Part shown: positions 8,193-15,983 of the stretch, one piece after another | Layout of the letters: the number at the start of each line of letters is the position of its first letter | Numbering within the stretch: position 1 is the first letter of the stretch | Translations under genes and position numbers: made by a program | The notes under the pieces: model-generated | What the model was told of the DNA's origin: nothing | Seen by the model: only the letters and a program-made list of their open reading frames with translations | Databases searched by the model: none | Source: CAYZED01 sp964477445 | GTDB lineage: Bacteria > Bacillota > Clostridia > Lutisporales > Lutisporaceae | DNA length: 64,000 nt | Reading direction: 5' to 3' | Assembly: GCA_964477445.1 (NCBI GenBank) | Contig: CAYZED010000004.1 | Span: 1 to 64,000 of the forward strand

Positions 8193-8906
8193 TTAATTCG
8201 CTGCTTTAATCGCGTCTTCCAGATCAATTCTATTTTTATATAAAGCTGCTCCGAGTATTGCTCCAACTGAGCCTAATTCTTTACATTTGATTACATCTTC
8301 AATGGTAGAAACTCCACCTGATGCAATAATCCTGGCACCTTTTATTTCGCACATTCTTTTTAATCCCTCGAAATTTGGGCCAATGAGCATTCCATCTCTA
8401 CTAATGTCAGTATAAACAAAATCAAAAATGCCCTTTTTAATCAAATCTTCACAGAAATCAAATGCAGTAAGTTCGCTTTCTGTAACCCATCCATGCGTGG
8501 CCACAAACCCATTTTTCGCATCTATTCCACCAACTATCTTATCTCCGAATTTATTAACCAATTCTTCAACCAATTCTGAATCCTGAACTGCCGCTGTTCC
8601 CAAAATTATTCTCCATACTCCAACATTAAAAAGAGCTTCTGCTTGTTCTAATGTTCTTATTCCTCCTCCAACTTGAACAGGAATATCAATTGCTTTAATA
8701 ATTTCCGAAATTATTACCAGGTTCTTTCCTGCTCCCGAAAACGCCCCATCAAGGTCCACTATGTGCAGAACTTCTGCGCCCTTACTCTTCCATAACTTTG
8801 CTGCATCAACAGGATTTTCGTAGTAAACTGTCGCCTTATTTCTGTCTCCCTTTTCTAGCCTAACTGCTTTGCCATCTAGTATATCTATCGCTGGAAATAT
8901 CTTCAT
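8193..8906 (-). CDS. hisA: ProFAR isomerase
   Basis: Phosphoribosylformimino-AICAR-P isomerase, step 4 of histidine synthesis, paralogous to HisF. The N-terminus KIFPAIDILDGKAVRLEKGD carries the catalytic Asp; the second catalytic region is YTDISRDGMLIGPN, and the phosphate-binding loop is IIASGGVST. The frame is open to 8945, but ATG at 8906 is preferred because GGAGGACAAAA stands directly in front of it; the extra upstream residues lie in the repeat region 8941-9002. 237 aa, normal for the family. Confidence 0.97.
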   Translation of the reverse strand: MKIFPAIDILDGKAVRLEKGDRNKATVYYENPVDAAKLWKSKGAEVLHIVDLDGAFSGAGKNLVIISEIIKAIDIPVQVGGGIRTLEQAEALFNVGVWRIILGTAAVQDSELVEELVNKFGDKIVGGIDAKNGFVATHGWVTESELTAFDFCEDLIKKGIFDFVYTDISRDGMLIGPNFEGLKRMCEIKGARIIASGGVSTIEDVIKCKELGSVGAILGAALYKNRIDLEDAIKAAN

Positions 8907-8940
8907 TTTTGTCCTCCAAAATTTTTTTGTCAAGATTCCT

Positions 8941-9002
8941 CTCATGAATTAGTCAAGTTTATTCTCATGAGTTGGTCAAGATTATTCTCATGAATTGGTT
9001 AA
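8941..9002 (-). repeat. 23-bp tandem repeat spanning the hisH stop codon
   Basis: Almost three copies of a 23-bp unit with starts at 8941, 8964 and 8987 (plus strand CTCATGA(A/G)TT(A/G)GTCAAG, then AT-rich). The copy nearest hisH supplies its last codons and TGA stop, so the intergenic copies look like duplications of the hisH 3' end. Each copy differs by a few bases. Confidence 0.85.
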
Positions 9003-9602
9003 AACTTCTTTTAAATTTTTCATTATTCGCATACCAATTATCCCGCTTCTTTCTGGGTGAAATTGGAATCCTATGATGCGCTCGCTCTTTACGGCAGCTG
9101 TGATTTTTACTGTGTCGCATTCTACCCATGCTTCTAAAAATTCTTCCGGCACTCCATCCGCATAATATGAGTGTACAAAATACGTGCTGTCTAATTGCTG
9201 AAGTCCAGAAAAAATTCCATCATTCGATTTAAACAACATCCCGTTCCAACCCATTTGGGGAACTGTAATATTATTAGGCAATCTCTTAATAGTACCCTGA
9301 ATAAGGCCTAAACCTACCACTCCTGGTGCTTCTTCACTACTTTCAAATAATAGCTGCATCCCTAAGCAAATTCCTACTATCTTTGCGCCATTTTTCCATG
9401 CATTTTTTATGGCGTCTCCAAGTCCTTCATTTAACTTCTCAGTGGCTTTTGCGAAGTTACCCACACCAGGTAAAATAATAACTTCCGCACCAAGAAGATC
9501 TTCCGCTTCTGTTACTATTTTTGTTTCGAATCCTACTTCATCTAGCCCTCTTTTTAAATTAAAAAGATTTCCTGTTCCATAATCAATTATTGATGCTTTC
9601 AT
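8988..9602 (-). CDS. hisH: imidazole glycerol phosphate synthase, glutamine amidotransferase subunit
   Basis: Class I glutaminase that feeds ammonia to HisF. The nucleophile elbow GICLGMQLLFESS and the catalytic His/Glu in FQFHPERSG are intact; PGVGNFAKA forms the oxyanion region. 204 aa, normal. ATG at 9602 follows GGAAGG. The stop codon lies within the first unit of a 23-bp tandem repeat that fills the gap to hisA. Confidence 0.97.
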   Translation of the reverse strand: MKASIIDYGTGNLFNLKRGLDEVGFETKIVTEAEDLLGAEVIILPGVGNFAKATEKLNEGLGDAIKNAWKNGAKIVGICLGMQLLFESSEEAPGVVGLGLIQGTIKRLPNNITVPQMGWNGMLFKSNDGIFSGLQQLDSTYFVHSYYADGVPEEFLEAWVECDTVKITAAVKSERIIGFQFHPERSGIIGMRIMKNLKEVLTNS

Positions 9603-9619
9603 CGCGACTTCCTTCCCCT

Positions 9620-9692
9620 GAATTATTTGATGATATTAATCCTAGAATTATTTGATGATATTAATCCTAGAATTAGGTTATATTAATCAACC
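9620..9692 (-). repeat. 25-bp tandem repeat between hisB and hisH
   Basis: GAATTATTTGATGATATTAA plus TCCTA is repeated exactly at 9620-9644 and 9645-9669, with a third degenerate copy from 9670. It fills most of the spacer between hisB and hisH. No coding role is apparent. Confidence 0.9.
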
Positions 9693-9712
9693 AATTTTAT
9701 AATACGCCTCTT

Positions 9713-10294
9713 TTATAATATACCTTTTGTTGATGGCACTTCATTTTGGCCTTCTTCAATTTTCAGTGCCTGTTTTAATGCTTGCGCAAAGGCTTTAAAT
9801 ATACATTCAATCTTATGATGCCCGTTTTCTCCACTTAAAAGTTTAATGTGGCAAGCAATTCCGCTATTTACACACAAACTTTTAAAGAACTCTCTAAAAC
9901 TCTCTCCTTCAGTGTCACCAATGTTTTCAGGAAGTGTGGAAGCGTCCATATAAAGGGATCCACGCCCACAAATATCGATAGAAACCAATGCAAGTGCTTC
10001 ATCCATCGGTACGATAGCCGATCCGAATCTAGTTATGCCTCGCATATCACCCAATGCGATTTTCATTATTTGTCCTAAAACTATTCCAACGTCCTCACAA
10101 GTGTGGTGACTTCCAGTTCCGTAGTCACCAATAGCTTTAACACTTAGCCCGATTCTACCATGTTTTGCTAGTTGGTCAAGCATGTGATCAAAAAAAGCCA
10201 GTCCTGTACTTAATTCAATATTTCCACCGTCAAGACAAATTGATGCCTCAATTGAAGTCTCTTTAGTTATCCTTTTTGTTTCGGCTTGCCTCAT
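9713..10294 (-). CDS. hisB: imidazoleglycerol-phosphate dehydratase
   Basis: Manganese enzyme for the dehydration to imidazole acetol phosphate; here the monofunctional form without a histidinol phosphatase domain. Motifs: LAFFDHMLDQLAKHG, GDYGTGSHHTCEDVGIVLGQ, DEALALVSIDICGRG and ENGHHKIECIFKAFAQAL, which carry the metal-binding His residues. The frame is open from a TTG at 10312, but ATG at 10294 is preferred since GAAGGAG within the end of hisC is correctly spaced for it. The gene begins one base after the hisC stop, so the two are coupled. Confidence 0.97.
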   Translation of the reverse strand: MRQAETKRITKETSIEASICLDGGNIELSTGLAFFDHMLDQLAKHGRIGLSVKAIGDYGTGSHHTCEDVGIVLGQIMKIALGDMRGITRFGSAIVPMDEALALVSIDICGRGSLYMDASTLPENIGDTEGESFREFFKSLCVNSGIACHIKLLSGENGHHKIECIFKAFAQALKQALKIEEGQNEVPSTKGIL

Positions 10295-10295
10295 T

Positions 10296-11297
10296 TCATT
10301 CAGCTCCTTCAATTATTTTAATTGTTTCCAAAACTATATCATTTATGACTTTTTCACCAACTGTTATTCTTATCACTTCTTTATTATCATAATTTCTAAT
10401 AAGTATTCTTTTTTCTTTTAGTGCTTCAAATATTTCTAAGGCTTTTTTTGTTTTAATATATAAAAAATTTGCCTGGCTTGGAGTTATATAAAAATCAGAT
10501 AATGAATCAAGTTCCTTTATCATTCTATCTCTTTCGGAAATAACGATTTTTACTGTTTCCATCAAATCAGAAGTATCCTCTAAGACAGTAATCGCAGCTA
10601 TAGTACTTGGAACTGTCAATGAATATGGCATTTTATATGGCGACATTTTTCCCATTATTCCTTTCGATGCAGCACCATATCCTACTCGCATCCCTGCCAA
10701 TCCCATCGCTTTTGAAAAAGTTCTAGTGACGACAAGTCGATCTCTGTAACCTTCTTCTTCGACTAAATCAATTACTGACATGCCAGAAAACTCATGATAA
10801 GCTTCATCTATTACTATAATGCCTGGGAATAGTTTAAACAACTTCTTAATGTCATCTCTAGAATATAGAATTCCAGTAGGATTGTTAGGATTTGCAATGA
10901 TAGTAATAGTTGCTCTTTCTCTATTTAAGAAATCCGCAAAATCTTCTATTGAAATATTAAATTTTTCGTCTGTTTTAATACTAGACACAGGTATTTTATT
11001 CCAATCTGCGAAAACCTTAAACATTCCAAATGTTGGTTCCATTAGACCGAGTCTTGCATTTTCGCCAGAGTATGTCCTTAAAAGCGTATCTAGTATCTGA
11101 TCAGATCCAAGCCCTGCAATTATGTTTTCGATTTCTAAGTTCACAAAATCTGCGATACTTTTTACGAGAGTTTCAGCATAAAAATCTGGATACAAAGTAA
11201 AATTCGAATTTAATATCGCGTTTTTTGCTTTTTTAATAATATTAGTTTCGTTTGCAAATATATTTTCATTTGCATCCAACCTTATTAAATTGTCCAT
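10296..11297 (-). CDS. hisC: histidinol-phosphate aminotransferase
   Basis: PLP-dependent class I/II aminotransferase that converts imidazole acetol phosphate to histidinol phosphate. Visible motifs: LDANEN at the N-terminus, NPNNPTG, VIDEAYHEFSG and the cofactor lysine in TRTFSKAMGLAGMRVGYG. 333 aa, slightly short but complete. ATG at 11297 lies inside the end of hisG (13-bp overlap) after GGAGTG. hisD, often placed between hisG and hisC, is absent here. Confidence 0.95.
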   Translation of the reverse strand: MDNLIRLDANENIFANETNIIKKAKNAILNSNFTLYPDFYAETLVKSIADFVNLEIENIIAGLGSDQILDTLLRTYSGENARLGLMEPTFGMFKVFADWNKIPVSSIKTDEKFNISIEDFADFLNRERATITIIANPNNPTGILYSRDDIKKLFKLFPGIIVIDEAYHEFSGMSVIDLVEEEGYRDRLVVTRTFSKAMGLAGMRVGYGAASKGIMGKMSPYKMPYSLTVPSTIAAITVLEDTSDLMETVKIVISERDRMIKELDSLSDFYITPSQANFLYIKTKKALEIFEALKEKRILIRNYDNKEVIRITVGEKVINDIVLETIKIIEGAE

Positions 11298-11929
11298 TTA
11301 TCATTCACTCCTATTCCACCTTCGGCTAATACTTTTGCGAATTCTTGTATTCTTTCTTTCTTTAGTCTAAAGCTTGTTACATTACTGACTAGTCTTGAAT
11401 TTATGTTAAGGAAACTTTCATATACCACTAAGCCATTTGCTTCCAAAGTCGCACCAGTTTCAACTATATCAACTATTACATCGCTTAGTCCCAACACAGG
11501 CGCTAGTTCAACAGATCCTTCAAGTTTAATTATTTCACAGTGAAGACCTTTTTCATCAAGATACCCTTTTGTTATATTTGGATATTTTGTGGCAATTCGA
11601 GTTCTATCGTCTAAGTGAAACTCGTTATCTTTCATTCCAGCAAAAGCCATTACACACTTCCCAATATTTAGCTCCATAACTTCTATTGCTTTTATTCCAC
11701 TCTCTAGTAAAACATCATTACCTACTATCCCGATATCAGCGGCGCCATATTCTAGATATTTAGGCAAATCAGCGGGCTTAACTAACATATATGTAATATC
11801 GTATTTTTCATCATAGAACGATAGTTTTCTGGATTCTTTGCTAAGAATTTCTAAGCAATTATCTTTTCGGCTACCAATTTCGGCTAATACTTTAGCTACT
11901 CTTCCTTTTGAAATTGCTACTCTTAACAT
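11285..11929 (-). CDS. hisG: ATP phosphoribosyltransferase, short catalytic subunit
   Basis: First and committed step of histidine synthesis. At 214 aa it is the short form that lacks the C-terminal ACT-like regulatory domain and needs HisZ. Motifs: RVAISKGRV at the N-terminus, YGAADIGIVGNDVLLE, and the PRPP-binding region DVIVDIVETGATLEANGL. The frame extends to 11962, but ATG at 11929 is preferred, with GAGGAG in front; it overlaps the end of hisZ by 7 bp. This agrees with the co-production of HisG and HisZ. Confidence 0.96.
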   Translation of the reverse strand: MLRVAISKGRVAKVLAEIGSRKDNCLEILSKESRKLSFYDEKYDITYMLVKPADLPKYLEYGAADIGIVGNDVLLESGIKAIEVMELNIGKCVMAFAGMKDNEFHLDDRTRIATKYPNITKGYLDEKGLHCEIIKLEGSVELAPVLGLSDVIVDIVETGATLEANGLVVYESFLNINSRLVSNVTSFRLKKERIQEFAKVLAEGGIGVNDKWTI

Positions 11930-12906
11930 ATTAACTCCTCTTTCCTTCGTAATACATCCCAATACACTGCAAATCCGGCGGCACCCATTGGTCTGCCTAA
12001 GCTCTGCATCAAACTATCGTAACGCCCGCCTTTAGCGATTTTCCCGACTCCTTCTCTGCAATATGCTGAAAAAACCATTCCATCGTAATATTTAAAACCG
12101 CCTGAATCTAGTAAATCGCATTTTATATAACTACCCATACCTTGTTTTTTCATTTCCTTCAAAGACTCAATTAGTTCATTAGTTCTAGCGTAACTATTAT
12201 CTTCATCACTGAATTTAGAAGCGATCTCTTCTATTGCTTCCAAGGCACGTTCGATAGAATCAGTTAGTGCAAGTTTTCCAATTTGCTTCAATACATTATA
12301 GCCACCTTCAATACTAGCTAAAATATCTTCCGCTTCTCTAAATCGTCTTTGATTTAAAACTAAAATAAGTTTGTTTATCAAATCTTCGTTCAAATTTAAT
12401 GATTTTAGTAACCCTCTAAGAATTCTAGAATGTCCTACGAATATTTTCAGGTCTGTCGCACCAACTTTTTTTAATAGGTTATGACAATTCGAAATCAATT
12501 CACAATCTGTTTTTGCACCTTTTGGTCCAAAAATTTCTAGTCCAAACTGATTTTCTTCTCTATTTATCTGGCTATTAAAACTATTTCTGAATACCTTACC
12601 TTCATAAAACAGCTTTATCTCTTCTTCATTTTCATGGTTTAGAGCTGCATATCTAGCCGCCAGTATTGTCATATCAGGTCTTAAAGAAAGTATTTTGCCA
12701 TCATAATCAATTAATTTGATAATTTCTTGATCTTCTATCCAAGCTTTCCCTTGAAAAAGTTCATAATAGCAAAGTATTGGGAAATCTACACGACTAAATC
12801 CTTCTTCTCGACAAATAATGCTGAAAGCATCATAGCATCTCCTCATTTTTTCTGCTTCTTCTAAATTTGTTTCTCTTATTCCACCTGGTAGTTTTTTAGT
12901 TTTCAT
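11923..12906 (-). CDS. hisZ: ATP phosphoribosyltransferase regulatory subunit
   Basis: HisZ, a paralogue of histidyl-tRNA synthetase that binds histidine and controls the short HisG. The class II synthetase-like core is visible (DFPILCYYELFQG; SLRPDMTILAARYA; FYEGKVFRN; QFGLEIFGPKGAKTDCELI; GGRYDSLMQSLG) but the protein is only 327 aa and lacks an anticodon-binding domain. ATG at 12906 follows GGAGGG. It is the first structural gene of the operon, 156 bp downstream of the His leader peptide. Confidence 0.95.
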   Translation of the reverse strand: MKTKKLPGGIRETNLEEAEKMRRCYDAFSIICREEGFSRVDFPILCYYELFQGKAWIEDQEIIKLIDYDGKILSLRPDMTILAARYAALNHENEEEIKLFYEGKVFRNSFNSQINREENQFGLEIFGPKGAKTDCELISNCHNLLKKVGATDLKIFVGHSRILRGLLKSLNLNEDLINKLILVLNQRRFREAEDILASIEGGYNVLKQIGKLALTDSIERALEAIEEIASKFSDEDNSYARTNELIESLKEMKKQGMGSYIKCDLLDSGGFKYYDGMVFSAYCREGVGKIAKGGRYDSLMQSLGRPMGAAGFAVYWDVLRRKEELIC

Positions 12907-12960
12907 CTAGCCCTCCAGCTTTTTTAGCGATTGCTAAAAACATTAATTATTTTAACCTAT

Positions 12961-12987
12961 AAAAAAAACTCCGCATCGCTGCAGAGT
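12961..12987 (-). terminator. his attenuator terminator
   Basis: On the minus strand ACTCTGCA-GCGA-TGCGGAGT forms an 8-bp stem with one G-U pair, directly followed by a run of Ts, and lies 55 bp before the hisZ start. Its 5' half can instead join the antiterminator at 12980-13020. Confidence 0.9.
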
Positions 12988-13071
12988 GTAATTTGTTTCC
13001 ATAATCTCACACACCCCACAGACAATGCTCAAAAGGCACTTATCCGCGGGCATTCGCCTCGTTTAAGTACC
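12980..13071 (-). promoter_or_regulatory. his attenuator: antiterminator and leader hairpin
   Basis: TGTGGGGTGT (13020-13011, minus strand) pairs over 10 bp, with three G-U pairs, with ACACTCTGCA (12989-12980), the 5' half of the terminator. Upstream, GGTACTTA (13071-13064), which contains the last codons and stop of the leader peptide, pairs with TAAGTGCC (13042-13035) over 8 bp. A ribosome halted at the His codons or released at the stop would change which pairings form. This is the layout expected of leader-peptide attenuation; the exact switch has not been computed. Confidence 0.8.
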
Positions 13072-13116
13072 ACTGTTCATATGATGATGATGTGTAAAAA
13101 CTAATTTTGTATACAT
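13063..13116 (-). CDS. hisL: histidine operon leader peptide
   Basis: A 17-codon ORF encoding MYTKLVFTHHHHMNSGT, with four consecutive CAT histidine codons at 13092-13081. It starts with ATG after GAGG at an 8-nt distance, lies downstream of a good promoter (13149-13178) and upstream of alternative terminator and antiterminator hairpins and of hisZ. Its likely role is sensing charged tRNA-His: low His-tRNA stalls the ribosome and lets transcription proceed. This is the logic of enterobacterial hisL, though the sequence is not related beyond the His run. Many Firmicutes use T-boxes for amino-acid genes, so this arrangement is notable. Confidence 0.88.
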   Translation of the reverse strand: MYTKLVFTHHHHMNSGT

Positions 13117-13148
13117 TATTTCTACCTCGAAATAAATTATTTGTTTAC

Positions 13149-13178
13149 ATAATACTAGATATCGACTCACTTCGTCAA
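13149..13178 (-). promoter_or_regulatory. his operon promoter
   Basis: On the minus strand TTGACG, an 18-bp spacer, then TATTAT, 32 bp before the leader-peptide start. Consistent with a housekeeping sigma factor promoter. Confidence 0.75.
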
Positions 13179-13381
13179 GTTTTTTATGTTATTAATGGTT
13201 TATCGTTTTTAAACTTTATAAATTATTTGAATTATCTTATAATATTTGGTACTATAATTCTGATATATCCATATACGAATTTGCTTTAACTAATCTATTT
13301 ATGAAAAAAAGTAATTACAATAAGGTTAAACGCAAATTAGTATTACATTGTGAATAATTTAGTGTCCGGGAAGGAATAAAT

Positions 13382-14020
13382 ATGAATATTATAAAAAAAA
13401 GCATCAGTGAACAGATCTATAATGTGCTCAAAATGGAAATTTTGTCTCAAAAAATTAAGTTCGGTGAGAAATTAATAAACAAAGATTTGCAGGAAAAGTT
13501 TGGGGTAAGTTCCACTCCTATAAGGGATGCCATAAACCGATTATACCAAGATGGCTTGATAGAAGAAATAACGAACAGCGGTGCAAGGGTACTGTATTTC
13601 AACCTGAAATTTGCTATGGATGTAAATGAAATGATGCTTATTTTAGCAAAATCATCATTGGCACTATCCGGAAAACGTGCGAATATCGAAAAAGTTGCCT
13701 CAGAATTGGATGAAATCATTTTGCAACATTCAAAAAACATTGCCACTGATGAATACTTCGATTGGGACTATAAGTTCCACAAAGTGTTTTTTGACTATAT
13801 GGAAAATAACGAGTGTAAGCGTGTATATAAAAAATATAATGTTTTACATGAATTGTTTGCTAGATATTATAACGTTTCTGAGGATTTGAGATCTCATTCC
13901 TATAGCCAACATAAATTAATTTTGAATGCTTATAGAATTGGTAGAATTGACGAAGCGATTGAGTTAATGGAAACTCACTATAAAGATGTAAGCGAAATGT
14001 TTAAAAAGAATTTGAAATAA
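13382..14020 (+). CDS. GntR-family (FCD-type) transcriptional regulator
   Basis: N-terminal winged helix of GntR type (ISEQIYNVLKMEILSQKIKFGEKL, then FGVSSTPIRDAINRLYQDGLI), followed by an all-helical FCD-like domain from about residue 80 with the usual FHKVFFD and SYSQHKLILNAYRIGRIDEAIELMETHY ending. FCD domains bind small organic acids, often through a metal, but the ligand cannot be read here. ATG at 13382 follows GGGAAGGA. It is divergent from the his operon and convergent with xpt, so the target is not obvious; control of its own promoter region is possible. Confidence 0.9.
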   Translation: MNIIKKSISEQIYNVLKMEILSQKIKFGEKLINKDLQEKFGVSSTPIRDAINRLYQDGLIEEITNSGARVLYFNLKFAMDVNEMMLILAKSSLALSGKRANIEKVASELDEIILQHSKNIATDEYFDWDYKFHKVFFDYMENNECKRVYKKYNVLHELFARYYNVSEDLRSHSYSQHKLILNAYRIGRIDEAIELMETHYKDVSEMFKKNLK

Positions 14021-14028
14021 TACTATAA

Positions 14029-14053
14029 AAAAACAGCCTTACGGCTGTTTTTT
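14029..14053. terminator. bidirectional terminator between GntR gene and xpt
   Basis: AAACAGCC-TTAC-GGCTGTTT stem with T runs on both strands, between two convergent genes. Confidence 0.92.
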
Positions 14054-14626
14054 CTATTTCTTAAACACAATTTCTCCAACATCCATGCTATCAATACTCA
14101 CTAATGCCTCGAACCTTGTTCCTGTGGCTTCAATCTTTGATCTTCCTGGTAAGAACCCTTTTTCGATAAGTACACAAACTCCTATCGTTTCGGCTTTAGC
14201 CTGCTTTAAAATATCAATGAGTCCCATCGCTGCACTACCATTTGCTAAAAAGTCATCAACAATCAACACTTTGTCTGAGTCTTTAATTAACTGTTTTCCA
14301 ACTCTTATTACCATCTCTTTTCGTCTAGTATAAGAAAAGAACCTGCTTTGGTAAATGCTGTCATCTAATGTTACATACTCATATTTTCTCGCAAAAATTG
14401 CTGGAACTTTGAGCCTTCTAGCAGTTTCACATGCAAATGCAATTCCAGAGGATTCTAAGGTCAATACCTTGGTAATTCCTTCACCCTCAAATCTTCGGGC
14501 AATTTCTTCACCTACATACTCAAGCACTTCCGTATCTATCATCTGATTAATAAAAGTATCAACTTTAAGAATACCACCGAGGGAAACGATACCTTCGCTT
14601 GAAATCTTGTCTTCTAACTTCTTCAT
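14054..14626 (-). CDS. xpt: xanthine phosphoribosyltransferase
   Basis: Purine salvage enzyme converting xanthine and PRPP to XMP. The 190-aa protein matches the Firmicute Xpt type from its N-terminus (MKKLEDKISSEGIVSLGGILKVD) and has the substrate motif TLESSGIAFA and the PRPP loop VLIVDDFLANGSA. ATG at 14626 follows GGAGGATTGAAAGCATA. No purine riboswitch is seen in the 120 bp upstream, although this is where many Bacillus xpt genes have one. No pbuX permease follows; the gene is monocistronic. Confidence 0.93.
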   Translation of the reverse strand: MKKLEDKISSEGIVSLGGILKVDTFINQMIDTEVLEYVGEEIARRFEGEGITKVLTLESSGIAFACETARRLKVPAIFARKYEYVTLDDSIYQSRFFSYTRRKEMVIRVGKQLIKDSDKVLIVDDFLANGSAAMGLIDILKQAKAETIGVCVLIEKGFLPGRSKIEATGTRFEALVSIDSMDVGEIVFKK

Positions 14627-14750
14627 TATGCTTTCAATCCTCCATTAAATGTCGTGCTTTTAATACTCTGCCATTATACAACTATTATAGCGGCATGTGT
14701 AGACAAATAAACTCTGCTCTGAAATAAATTTACTTAATTAGTGTATATTT

Positions 14751-15959
14751 TTATTTCTTCGTCATTTCTCTTAATTTTTGAATCTGATCTTCCGCCATTT
14801 TGTTATATATAGGGCTTCCAGCTTTTTTATTTATAGCACCTGCAAATAATTTATATGAAGTGTTCATATCTTTTTTTCTTAAATATAATTCCCCTAATAA
14901 TAAACTGCATTGTTGTTCGTTTTCAATACTCATTTCAACCGTAGTATTGAAGAATCCTTCATGATAATGTTTTAATGCTTGTTCACAACAATATTCATAC
15001 ATTTCTAAATCTCCGTAATCTTTATAAATCCACGAGAGTTGCATCCATGTCTTCCCTTGTTTAAAAGGCGTTGGACTTGTAAATCTATAATAGTAAAGTG
15101 TAAGATAGTACATCGCGAAAAGCGCATTTATATCCGGCCACGCAGTAGCTTGAGGAATATTGTTTTTTACTTTATCTGTAGCTGCTTGAATAATTTTTTT
15201 AAAGCCATCTCTGACTTTCTCAAAATCATTATAATTCTCAGCATAGTAGCAATGAGGACAAATCCAAATATTATAAAAGAGTTGATCAAACCCCTCAAAA
15301 TGACTTCTAAAATCTGTATCGATTTTTTCTAATTTCAATTTCGTCGACCTTTGCATATATGTTTCAAAATTCTTTCCGCATATCGGACAAGTTACGCTTT
15401 TTTTCAAAACCAAATCTTCATTAGTTGATAGACCTTTAAATTCATATCGTTTATGCCCTTCGGGGAAAATTGGCGATTCAGTACTGACTTCAATATCAGC
15501 CTTCGACAATACCGCTGTCGCTGTCTTTTTTGGGGTTTCAATTTCATCTGATAGATTTCTCAAAGAAGAATCTGCGGTAGACAGTCTCTTAATTTGACTA
15601 TTAAGCCCTCTTATTCGTGAACTTAAACCTTTCATGATATTTATCGCTGTCAAAGGTTGTTTTTCAATGAAAACTTGAAAATTTTCTTTTTTTATTGCTA
15701 ATAGTATTGTATTCCCCATGGAAATTGTAGTAGCACTTCTCGGCAAATCCTCTAAAACAGACATTTCTCCAAAAAAACCACCAGAACAAATTTCTCCAAC
15801 TTTAATACAAGAACCGTCTACACATTCTAACATAATTCCCACTTTACCCTGTAGAATAATATACATTTCATCGCCAGGATCATTTTCTCTACAAATTATT
15901 TCTTCTTCTGAATATTTGCGCGCAGTACCAATTTTTTTCAAGAGTTCAATATCTATCAA
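14751..15959 (-). CDS. cyclic-nucleotide-binding domain plus DUF2225 protein
   Basis: Residues ~10-120 form a cNMP-binding (CRP-like) barrel, with GDEMYIILQGKVGIM and GGFFGEMSVLEDLPRSATT, the phosphate-binding cassette region. No DNA-binding HTH follows. The rest is a DUF2225 region with CPICG and CPHC metal-ribbon motifs and TPR-like helices near the end. The start is uncertain: the frame is open to GTG at 15968, but GAGGTGAT favours TTG at 15959 (or 15962). A TPR membrane protein precedes it in the same direction, 25 bp away. A cyclic nucleotide sensor role is inferred; the true ligand is unknown. Confidence 0.85.
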   Translation of the reverse strand: MIDIELLKKIGTARKYSEEEIICRENDPGDEMYIILQGKVGIMLECVDGSCIKVGEICSGGFFGEMSVLEDLPRSATTISMGNTILLAIKKENFQVFIEKQPLTAINIMKGLSSRIRGLNSQIKRLSTADSSLRNLSDEIETPKKTATAVLSKADIEVSTESPIFPEGHKRYEFKGLSTNEDLVLKKSVTCPICGKNFETYMQRSTKLKLEKIDTDFRSHFEGFDQLFYNIWICPHCYYAENYNDFEKVRDGFKKIIQAATDKVKNNIPQATAWPDINALFAMYYLTLYYYRFTSPTPFKQGKTWMQLSWIYKDYGDLEMYEYCCEQALKHYHEGFFNTTVEMSIENEQQCSLLLGELYLRKKDMNTSYKLFAGAINKKAGSPIYNKMAEDQIQKLREMTKK

Positions 15960-15983
15960 CAATATCACCTCGCAGGAAAATTT

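Noticed and set aside
13030..13075. T-box leader for the his operon
   Set aside because: AGTGGTACTT superficially resembles the T-box GGGTGGTACC, but the rest of the conserved sequence and the specifier stem are absent, and the sequence is explained by the leader-peptide stop hairpin.
13107..13289. 60-aa plus-strand ORF in the his/GntR divergent region
   Set aside because: Overlaps hisL and the his promoter on the other strand, is composed of AT-rich codons (Ile, Tyr, Leu) and has no ribosome site.
14627..14750. Purine riboswitch upstream of xpt
   Set aside because: None of the conserved loop sequences or the three-way junction is seen.
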